Part shown: in pieces, positions 1-5,714 of the stretch
Numbering within the stretch: position 1 is the first letter of the stretch
Layout: every line of letters begins with the position of its first letter
Origin: an uncultured bacterium
GTDB taxonomy: Bacteria; Actinomycetota; Coriobacteriia; Coriobacteriales; Coriobacteriaceae
Assembly: GCA_905216075.1 (NCBI GenBank)
Contig: CAJMSO010000019.1
Location: forward strand, 1-14,464
DNA length: 14,464 nt
Reading direction: 5' to 3'
Program-made: the position numbers and the translations under genes
Notes under the pieces: generated by a model
The model's database searches: none
Seen by the model: only the letters and a program-made list of their open reading frames with translations
What the model was told of the DNA's origin: nothing

Positions 1-1772
1 ATGCGCATGCGGGTCGGGAGGCAGCACGAAGCCGACTGCGTGTGCTTCGTATCGTAATTGTAATTGCGCTGGTAGATGCTCCGGGCCAGCGCCGCATCAA
101 CAAAGTCGGATGCGATGATGCCAATGTGCTTGAGGTAATCTGACTTTGTATCCTCGATGCCGCTGGGATTGATGTACGGGCTCTTATACAGATGCTCGTT
201 GACTACTCGTGCCGAGGTAAAAGGATTGCCTCCGTGCGACAAGCCCGTGCAGCTGGTGTAGTTGATAGACCAGCAACGCTCCAGGACTTTCTCCTTGGCC
301 CCGTTATCGTCCTCGACATCTACCTCGTTGCGCGTGCGCCCGGTCGTTTCCTTCAGCGCATTATCGACCCAGCTGAGCTTGTCGGTTCCCGTGAGTTTGT
401 ACTTGTCCTGGGCGTATACCTTGGTGCAATAGGGCTCTTTGTCGCCTGTTTCCCCCGCGGCTTCAAAGCCCCGCGCGTCTTGGACGAGACACATGGAACT
501 GCTGTCGGTGTGCACTGCGATTTTGTTATCCCATTCGGTGAGGTCGAGTCCCCACGTGTGGCCGCTTACGCTGTCGCCGTCGAGTCCAAATCGACGTAGC
601 AGGACGATCTTTCCGCGCACCTCGCCCAGTGTGGGAACGCGGCTCGACGTATAGAACAGTTTGGGGTTGTCGTCCAAAACCTTGGCGAAAGCCGTCGTAA
701 CACTTTCGTCGGTAGCCTCGTCGTTGCCTCGTGATACAAGCATGATGAGCGCTTCTGTCGGGTTTTCGTTCAAAAACGTTTTGAAGTAGCCTATGACATC
801 GGAGAGATGCAGATAGTTCCCGTCTTTTTTGAGTAGGTAGAAAATCCCGTGGTCGATGCCGGGGTCATCGCCCTTTCCGAGCCGGATATCGAAATAGCGA
901 ATGCCTTCGAGCAACTGCGTGGGAATGTAATCCTGCTGGCATTTTACTTGCGAGGATTGGGGCTCAGTGTCGTTGTCCACGCTGCAGGTGCCCGAATCGT
1001 GCGTACCCGGGATGCTCAGCTCGTCGAGGAACTTGTTGTCGTCGACGTATTTCATCCAACATGGTCCGTCGACGTAGCTGCTGTACGTGATCCAGTCGAG
1101 GCTGCTAACCGTGGCATCGTTCTTTTTCATGTCGTAACCGATAAGTTCGAGCTCCCACGGAATGCTCTTACTCTTATGGCAGATCTTATTGTTGTCCTGG
1201 TCTTTGCCGTTCGATTCTATTGCCAGGTACTTAATGTCTTTTTTCTCGGTTTCTTTCTCGACCGTGCGGTCTCGGATGATGTAGGTTCCGTTTGATTGAC
1301 GCTCGAACGCAAAAGCGCGGCTGGGCTTGTTGTCATACTCGCCGCCCCATACGTGGATGACCTTTCCATCTTTGTCCGAGTCGTCGTCGACCGACCAAAT
1401 GCTGTAGCCCGTCTTTTTATGCTCTTCGAAATTGAGCAAGGTGCGGATGGCGTACCAGTTTGTATCGTCATTCTTGGTCGTTACGTTCTCAAGGATGAGC
1501 TTGCTGGACGTGCCGTCGTTAAACAGGTGACAGACGTTGCCGCGAACGTTGCCGTCTTGGTTGACGCTCGCGGTGCGAAAATAGCCCGCGGGGCGAAGGC
1601 GAATGACGAAATTGTGGAGGCTGTCCGACGGTGCGGGTGTGTTGTCTGCAAATGCCGCTCGCAGGGGAATGCCCGGCGCTGCGGTTTCGGGCAGGCTTGC
1701 AAGTGGTGACAACGCCGCAAGCCCTAGGCCCAGCGTAAACGCTCGGCGGCTGATGGCATGGTGTTCGGTCAT
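1..1772 (-). CDS. Tat-exported PI-PLC-like phospholipase with beta-trefoil domain (3' end outside window)
   Basis: The frame is open from the ATG at 1772 to the left edge (590 codons and two bases), so the C-terminus is missing. An SD-like GGAG lies 5 nt before the ATG. Residues 8-14 (SRRAFTL), a hydrophobic stretch and AFA|D near residue 42 make a typical twin-arginine signal peptide, implying export after folding. Residues 54-212 have the rhythm of a ricin-type beta-trefoil (WYAIR, GYSIWSV, VIHVWGG, GTYIIRD, WELELI), probably carbohydrate-binding. From about residue 248 the PI-PLC X-type domain is clear: LSIPGTHDSGT with His258-Asp259, RYFDIRLG with Arg297, and IDHG with His308. These match the general acid/base histidines and the arginine of bacterial PI-PLCs. 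Such enzymes cleave phosphatidylinositol or glycosyl-PI to diacylglycerol and cyclic inositol phosphate; the true substrate is not shown here. At least nine cysteines are present, unusual for the family. Exported PI-PLC-like protein: high confidence. Trefoil: moderate. Confidence 0.88.
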   Translation of the reverse strand, partial: MTEHHAISRRAFTLGLGLAALSPLASLPETAAPGIPLRAAFADNTPAPSDSLHNFVIRLRPAGYFRTASVNQDGNVRGNVCHLFNDGTSSKLILENVTTKNDDTNWYAIRTLLNFEEHKKTGYSIWSVDDDSDKDGKVIHVWGGEYDNKPSRAFAFERQSNGTYIIRDRTVEKETEKKDIKYLAIESNGKDQDNNKICHKSKSIPWELELIGYDMKKNDATVSSLDWITYSSYVDGPCWMKYVDDNKFLDELSIPGTHDSGTCSVDNDTEPQSSQVKCQQDYIPTQLLEGIRYFDIRLGKGDDPGIDHGIFYLLKKDGNYLHLSDVIGYFKTFLNENPTEALIMLVSRGNDEATDESVTTAFAKVLDDNPKLFYTSSRVPTLGEVRGKIVLLRRFGLDGDSVSGHTWGLDLTEWDNKIAVHTDSSSMCLVQDARGFEAAGETGDKEPYCTKVYAQDKYKLTGTDKLSWVDNALKETTGRTRNEVDVEDDNGAKEKVLERCWSINYTSCTGLSHGGNPFTSARVVNEHLYKSPYINPSGIEDTKSDYLKHIGIIASDFVDAALARSIYQRNYNYDTKHTQSASCCLPTRMR

Positions 1773-1970
1773 AACTTCTCCATTCGCAGAGTGCGGTTAT
1801 GCGATAGTTTTGGTCACTATACTGCCCAGATGTTTAAAGATGCTGGTTTAATTGTCTGCGCGGCGCAATAAATCGGTGGGCGGACGTGTTGGGGTGTTTG
1901 TCGTTTTCGTACTGTTGCCACATTTGGGGCGGTTCCGGCGTCCGGCACCCTCGCGTTCGCCGGCTATCGG
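1773..1970 (-). other. Leader region of the PI-PLC gene, mostly featureless
   Basis: No coding frame here looks real. On the minus strand a TATAGT box at 1821-1816 lies 44 nt before the start codon and could be a -10 element, but I find no convincing -35 hexamer at the normal distance. Nothing else stands out. Confidence 0.3.
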
Positions 1971-2005
1971 CATAAGAGAGGGAGGGTCGGTTTACCGGCC
2001 CTCCC
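1971..2005 (-). terminator. Intrinsic terminator of the downstream lipoprotein gene
   Basis: An 11-bp stem (1980-1990 with 1995-2005, one G-U pair) with a 4-nt loop lies about 74 nt after the stop codon at 2079. Read on the minus strand it is followed by CTCTCTTAT, a weak U-tract. The arm sequence resembles that of the terminator at 2803-2838. Confidence 0.65.
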
Positions 2006-2078
2006 CTTAGCACGAAACGCTGGGGCACCGCCGCTTGTTGGCGCTGCGCTCGTGTTTTTCGTTGCGCTCGCGAGTCGC

Positions 2079-2666
2079 TTAGCGCTTAATCTCGATATCG
2101 TCGAGCTTAACATCCATGGCCTCGGTCTTGGCCTTGGCGATATCATCGGCAAATTCCAGAGACTTCATCATGGTTTCGACGGCATCCTTGTGCTCCTCGA
2201 CGTTGTCGATACGCACATACACACTGCCGCCGTCAACGTCGGTGAAGTATTCGGTCGTTACGCCGCCCGAGTGTGTATAGGAAGCGTTGCGCCAAGTCTT
2301 GCCGTTGTACTTGACGGGGTCATTCTCGGTCCACTCAAAGCTGACATTCCACTTTGCCTCGTAGTCGAACAGCTCGTCGGCGTTCTTGTCAGGATCGAAG
2401 ACGGGGATGAAGCGATCGCTGGCGTGCTCGCTCTCGGTGAACTTAAACTGGGCCCTGTCGGCGGTATCGCCTGCGACGTCGGTGACCTCGACGCCCTCGG
2501 GGACCTCGACCTTAAACCAGATGAAGTCGGTCCTCATATCCACGGCTGGCTTTTCCGCACCGCCGCCGCTGCCGGTAGCTCCACCGCTTCCGCCACAGCC
2601 CACCAGGGCAACTGCGGCAAAGAGACTCATGCAGAGGGTGAGAATCGCAAAGGCCTTCTTTTTCAT
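2079..2666 (-). CDS. Lipoprotein of unknown function, tandem paralogue 1
   Basis: This is a 195-residue protein with a lipoprotein signal peptide: MKKK, a hydrophobic segment, and lipobox L21-V22-G23-C24 followed by a Gly/Ser-rich spacer. It should be lipid-anchored on the outer face of the membrane. A strong SD (AGGAGGA, 2680-2674) sits 7 nt before the ATG. The mature part has TDFIWFKVEVPEG, SDRFIPVF, VKYNGKTW and GSVYVRI segments and looks like a small, mainly beta domain ending in a helix. I recognise no known family. It is clearly homologous to the lipoprotein at 2898-3500 across the whole length, including signal peptide and C-terminus (DIEIK/SIEIK). The two genes are in tandem, but the terminator between them argues for separate transcription. 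A ligand-binding or sensory role is possible but not shown. Confidence 0.9.
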   Translation of the reverse strand: MKKKAFAILTLCMSLFAAVALVGCGGSGGATGSGGGAEKPAVDMRTDFIWFKVEVPEGVEVTDVAGDTADRAQFKFTESEHASDRFIPVFDPDKNADELFDYEAKWNVSFEWTENDPVKYNGKTWRNASYTHSGGVTTEYFTDVDGGSVYVRIDNVEEHKDAVETMMKSLEFADDIAKAKTEAMDVKLDDIEIKR

Positions 2667-2738
2667 GGTCGTGTCCTCCTCGATCTGTAACCGCCCATGG
2701 ATTACCTGCCTTTACTGTACGCGCGGACGGCTCGCTAG

Positions 2739-2757
2739 GGTGGGCCATGTGTCCCAT
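2739..2757. repeat. 19-bp repeat upstream of lipoprotein 1 (copy 1)
   Basis: GGTGGGCCATGTGTCCCAT occurs here, about 73 nt upstream of the lipoprotein start at 2666, and again identically at 3698-3716 upstream of the paralogue. It is an imperfect palindrome (TGGG...CCCA arms). It could be an operator, part of a duplicated promoter, or a dispersed repeat. Confidence 0.6.
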
Positions 2758-2802
2758 TCTGGGTGCCGGATTTGCGCCGTTAAGTGGCAATATGTTCGGG
2801 CG

Positions 2803-2838
2803 CAAAAGAGGGGAGGGCCGATGTTGTCGGCCCTCCCC
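2803..2838 (-). terminator. Intrinsic terminator of lipoprotein gene 2
   Basis: A perfect 12-bp GC-rich stem (2810-2821 with 2827-2838) with a 5-nt loop lies 60 nt after the stop codon at 2898. On the minus strand it is followed by TCTTTTG. This is a good rho-independent terminator, and it insulates the next lipoprotein gene. Confidence 0.85.
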
Positions 2839-2897
2839 GGGGTTGGGTGCCCGTTGTTTTAATGGGGCGCGCGTACGTGGGCGTGTACGGGGTCCCG

Positions 2898-3500
2898 TTA
2901 CTTGATCTCGATGCTCGAAATCTCAACTTCGCGTGCCTCGGCAACTGCCTTCGCCATGTCATCGGGGAACTCGATGGAGTTGAGGAGCGCCTCGGTTTCT
3001 TTCTTATGCAGATCGAAGTTCGAGATGAGGACGTAGACGCTTCCCGGCTCAACGTCGGTAAAGAGGAGGGTTGAGACGCCGCTGTCGTCCTCGTACGTTC
3101 CGACGAGCCACGTCCTGCCGTTATACTCGACGGACCCGCCATCCTTCCACTGGAACGTATCACCTTTCTTTTCTGCCTGGTCGGCGTGGGATTCCTCTGC
3201 CGTCAGCGCTTTTTTCCAAACGGGGATAAAGCGATCGGCCGAACCGTTCTCGTCTTCGGGGAAGGTGAGCTGGACCCTGTCGGCGTTCTTGCCGGCGGAG
3301 TCGCTCACGCCAACGCTCTCGGGCATCTCGACCTTAAACCAGATAAAGTCAGTCTTTTCGGCGACGGGGGCCTTTTCCTTGCCTTCGCTCTTTGAGGTGC
3401 TGCTGCCTCCGCCCGATGCGATCCCGCCGCAGCCCACAAGGGCGAGCGCGGCAAAGAGGGCGATGCAAAGGGAAAGGATCGATAGGGTCTTTTTCTTCAT
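2898..3500 (-). CDS. Lipoprotein of unknown function, tandem paralogue 2
   Basis: This is a 200-residue lipoprotein with MKKK, a hydrophobic core, and lipobox L21-V22-G23-C24, then a Ser/Gly/Lys-rich spacer. The frame is open 11 codons further upstream, but the ATG at 3500 is chosen: AAGGAGGA lies just before it, and the N-terminus then aligns exactly with the paralogue at 2079-2666. Shared blocks include TDFIWFKVE, ADRFIPVW, VEYNGRTW, LLFTDVEPGSVYV and a C-terminal helix region ending SSIEIK. Central parts differ more, especially around residues 98-120, as expected for an old duplication with diversified function. The family is not recognised. It should be anchored on the outer face of the cytoplasmic membrane. 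Confidence 0.9.
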   Translation of the reverse strand: MKKKTLSILSLCIALFAALALVGCGGIASGGGSSTSKSEGKEKAPVAEKTDFIWFKVEMPESVGVSDSAGKNADRVQLTFPEDENGSADRFIPVWKKALTAEESHADQAEKKGDTFQWKDGGSVEYNGRTWLVGTYEDDSGVSTLLFTDVEPGSVYVLISNFDLHKKETEALLNSIEFPDDMAKAVAEAREVEISSIEIK

Positions 3501-3697
3501 GGTGGCGTCCTCCTTGTCTGCCGACGACATCACGGCGCCGCACGCTGTTGGGGTACTGATTGCGCTGGCGGCGGATGTCTCTGTGTACTGTGCGACTTAT
3601 GCCTCCGTTCATCGCTTGTGGCCGTTGCGCGGCCGTGCCCCAACGGGTTCCTTACTTATAGATATGCCCCAGTTTGTGCCGTTCGGGAGTCTCGAAA

Positions 3698-3716
3698 GGT
3701 GGGCCATGTGTCCCAT
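3698..3716. repeat. 19-bp repeat upstream of lipoprotein 2 (copy 2)
   Basis: This is identical to 2739-2757. It lies about 198 nt upstream of the lipoprotein 2 start. The neighbouring bases are only weakly similar between the copies (CTCG on one side and scattered matches on the other), so the 19 bp look preferentially conserved. Confidence 0.6.
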
Positions 3717-3771
3717 GTTTGCGGCGCCGACGCCTATCGTTCGTCATAGAAATCCGCGATGGCCAGGTGTG

Positions 3772-3800
3772 CTGACGCTCATGTGCTTATGGGCTAGACT
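3772..3800 (+). promoter_or_regulatory. Candidate sigma-70 type promoter of the fchA-folD fusion gene
   Basis: CTGACG (3772-3777) and TAGACT (3795-3800) are separated by 17 bp. Each hexamer matches the consensus at four of six positions. Transcription would start near 3807, giving a leader of about 70 nt that contains the hairpin at 3828-3849. Confidence 0.45.
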
Positions 3801-3827
3801 TAGCATCATTACGTGTTTGATGCGGTT

Positions 3828-3849
3828 GGTCGGCGGTTGCCGCCCGACC
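3828..3849 (+). other. Hairpin in the leader of the fchA-folD gene
   Basis: GGTCGGCGG pairs with CCG-C-CCGACC around a TTG loop: nine pairs with one bulged C. It ends 28 nt before the start codon. It has no U-tract, so it is not a terminator. It may stabilise the mRNA or influence initiation. Confidence 0.5.
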
Positions 3850-3877
3850 GATCTATATGACTTGAAGGTGCATACGT

Positions 3878-5359
3878 ATGAGCCAAGAGATGATGGACAA
3901 GACCTGCCGTGGGTTTGCCGAGGCGCTGGCCGCGCGCGAGCCGGTTCCCGGCGGCGGTAGCGCGAGTGCCTTTGTGGGCGCGCTGGGTGCCTCGCTTTGT
4001 GGGATGGTCGCACGCTACGGGGCGACCAATCCCGCGCTTGTCGATCGCGCAGACGATCTGACGCGCGCGTTTGCCCAGGCAGACGAGTTGGCGCAGGAAC
4101 TAGTGGGTCTGGTTGCCGAGGATGTTCGTGCATACGGCCAGGTGTCTGCGGCATACGGTATTCCTCGTGATGACCCGGATCGACCTGCGGCGATTCAGGA
4201 CGCGTTGCGCGTGGCGGCCATGCCGCCGTACCGGATCATGGATGCCTGCGGTCGTGCGCTGGCGCTGCTCGAGGACATGGCCGACAAGGGTTCGCGTCAG
4301 CTGCTGTCCGATGTGGCGTGCGGCGCCGTGTTCTGCCGTGCCGCTATGCAAGGCGCGAGTTTGACGCTCTTTGCGAACACCACGTCTATGAAGGATCGCG
4401 TTCGTGCCGAGGAGCTCGAGACGGCGTGTGATGAGCTGCTCGACACATGGTTGCCGCGCGCCGAGGCGCTGCGCCTCCGACGCTGCAAGGAAGAGAGGAT
4501 AGCCATGGCTGAACTGCTGAAGGGTGCTCCCGTTGCTCGCGCTTTGACTGAGGAACTTGCTGCTCGCTGCACAGCCCTGCGCGAGCGGGGCGTTGTTCCG
4601 ACGTTGGCTATTGTGCGTGTAGGTGAACGCGAGGACGACCTATCCTACGAGCGCGGTGCGCTCAAGCGCTGCGAAAAAGTGGGGATTGAGGCTCGTCGCG
4701 TTTTGCTTTCTGCCGATGTTTCGCAGGACGAGCTGTTGACGGCTATCGAGGACATCAATGCCGATTCGGCTGTTCATGGCTGTCTGATGTCCCGCCCGCT
4801 GCCCGCCGGCCTTGACGAGAACGCCGTCGCCGCAGCGCTCGATCCCGCCAAGGATGTTGACTCCATGACGCCGGCTTCGCTGCTCACCACGCTTTCGGGG
4901 CGCGGCGAGGGTTTTGCCCCCTGCACAGCCGAAGCTGTGCTTGCTTTGCTGGATCATTACGGCGTTGAGCTGGATGGAGCTAAGGTTGCTGTGGTCGGGC
5001 GCTCGCTGGTGATCGGGCGTCCCGTTGCCGCCATGCTTACGGCGCGCAATGCCACCGTGACGACGTGCCATACGCATACGCGCGACCTTGCTGCCGAGTG
5101 CCGTGCGGCTGATATTGTGGTTGCGGCCGTTGGGCGCGCACGCACGATTGGCGCGGATGCGGTTCGCGAGGGCCAGACGATCATCGATGTGGGCATTAAC
5201 TGGGACGAGGCCGCTGGCAAGCTGGTCGGCGATGTCGATTTTGATGCTGCTGAGCCGGTTGTCGGCTCCATCACCCCCGTGCCGGGCGGCGTGGGCGCCG
5301 TGACGACGGCGATTCTCGCCAAACACGTGATTGAGGCGGCGGAGCGCGCATTGAAATAG
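3878..5359 (+). CDS. FchA-FolD fusion: methenyl-THF cyclohydrolase / methylene-THF dehydrogenase
   Basis: This 493-residue cytoplasmic fusion protein acts in one-carbon folate metabolism, interconverting methylene-, methenyl- and formyl-tetrahydrofolate. Residues 1-205 are an FchA/cyclodeaminase-family domain: EPVPGGGSASAFVGALGASL (21-40), LVAEDVRAYGQVSAAYGIP, and SDVACGAV...FANTTSMKD. Residues 210-493 are a full-length FolD: TLAIVRVGE, SYERGALKRCEKVGI (256-270), LDPAKDVDSM (321-330), the dinucleotide-binding GRSLVIGRPVAAML (374-387), IIDVGIN and ITPVPGGVG. Tyr257 is kept, but the catalytic cyclohydrolase Lys (Lys56 in human MTHFD1) is Ala261, and the partner Gln of the usual VQLPLP motif is Ser305 (MSRPLP). 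Only dehydrogenase activity is therefore expected from the FolD half, with cyclohydrolase from the FchA half. An SD-like GAAGG lies 9 nt before the start. An internal start at 4505 may also yield FolD alone. Domain calls: high confidence. Division of labour: inferred. Confidence 0.93.
   Translation: MSQEMMDKTCRGFAEALAAREPVPGGGSASAFVGALGASLCGMVARYGATNPALVDRADDLTRAFAQADELAQELVGLVAEDVRAYGQVSAAYGIPRDDPDRPAAIQDALRVAAMPPYRIMDACGRALALLEDMADKGSRQLLSDVACGAVFCRAAMQGASLTLFANTTSMKDRVRAEELETACDELLDTWLPRAEALRLRRCKEERIAMAELLKGAPVARALTEELAARCTALRERGVVPTLAIVRVGEREDDLSYERGALKRCEKVGIEARRVLLSADVSQDELLTAIEDINADSAVHGCLMSRPLPAGLDENAVAAALDPAKDVDSMTPASLLTTLSGRGEGFAPCTAEAVLALLDHYGVELDGAKVAVVGRSLVIGRPVAAMLTARNATVTTCHTHTRDLAAECRAADIVVAAVGRARTIGADAVREGQTIIDVGINWDEAAGKLVGDVDFDAAEPVVGSITPVPGGVGAVTTAILAKHVIEAAERALK
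4487..4507 (+). promoter_or_regulatory. Internal ribosome binding site and start codon for a stand-alone FolD
   Basis: AAGGAAGAGAGGA (4487-4499) lies 5 nt before an in-frame ATG at 4505. The sequence that follows (MAELLKGAPVARALTEEL) looks like an ordinary FolD N-terminus. Translation from here would give a 284-residue FolD, the normal family length. The linker residues RRCKEERIA are encoded by the SD region, which suggests that two adjacent genes were joined by loss of the first stop codon. Confidence 0.6.
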
Positions 5360-5401
5360 GCGTTTTCGGGCTGTTTAGAGGGTCGGCTCTATACCCCGTG
5401 T

Positions 5402-5623
5402 GCAAAAAATGCCAAATATGAGTACTGTTGCCTTGTCGGTTACATATCTTTGAGATCTATTTGACTCCCTAATGATATTAAATATCGTTAGGGAGTCTCT
5501 TTTATTGGACCTTTGGGGAATTACTTTGCATAACTTTTGGACAAGTGAGGATTTCTGGCGCCCTGGACGATGGAATTTGCTGCTACTAAATTGGTGACAG
5601 TACTCATATTTGGCATTTTTTGC
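5402..5623. repeat. 222-bp element with 27-bp perfect terminal inverted repeats
   Basis: The 27 bases at 5402-5428 (GCAAAAAATGCCAAATATGA... ) are the exact reverse complement of 5597-5623. A weaker match continues outward with CCCC blocks. The interior codes for nothing and holds a strong hairpin terminator (5463-5507). Size and layout resemble a MITE-like or intergenic dispersed repeat. I see no clear target-site duplication and no transposase. Confidence 0.8.
5463..5507 (+). terminator. Intrinsic terminator downstream of the fchA-folD gene
   Basis: A 15-bp stem (5463-5477 with 5483-5497, one G-U pair) with a TTAAA loop is followed by TCTTTTATT. It lies about 105 nt after the stop codon, inside the inverted-repeat element. 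Its outer half is GC-balanced and its inner half AT-rich. Confidence 0.8.
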
Positions 5624-5648
5624 CCACAGGGGTTGCCGGGGTCACGGT

Positions 5649-5678
5649 TTCGCCCTTTTTGCGCCGAAGCGATACACT
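5649..5678 (+). promoter_or_regulatory. Candidate promoter of the dipeptidase gene
   Basis: TACACT (5673-5678) is a good -10 box. TTCGCC (5649-5654) at 18 bp is a weak -35. The position, 36 nt before the start codon and just outside the inverted-repeat element, fits. Confidence 0.4.
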
Positions 5679-5714
5679 GTTGCCATTTAATTTCTTCGCT
5701 CAAGGAGGATGCGC

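Larger units (their letters stand above)
3501..3877. other. Divergent intergenic region between lipoprotein 2 and the folate gene
   Basis: This 377-bp stretch separates divergent genes. It contains the second 19-bp repeat copy (3698-3716), a plus-strand promoter candidate (3772-3800) and a hairpin in the folate gene leader (3828-3849). No reading frame in it looks real. On the minus strand CTATAAG near 3660 could be a -10 box for the lipoprotein, without a clear -35. Confidence 0.5.

Noticed and set aside
192..1709. Several plus-strand open frames of 135-148 codons at the left end
   Set aside because: The minus strand is continuously open here and encodes the PI-PLC protein with signal peptide and catalytic motifs. 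The plus frames are its antisense shadows.
2052..2690. A 212-codon plus-strand frame opposite lipoprotein 1
   Set aside because: It is antisense to a lipoprotein with a lipobox and strong SD, and it has no recognisable features of its own.
5402..5623. Insertion sequence
   Set aside because: It is too short for a transposase and has no coding frame. It is kept as a non-autonomous inverted-repeat element only.
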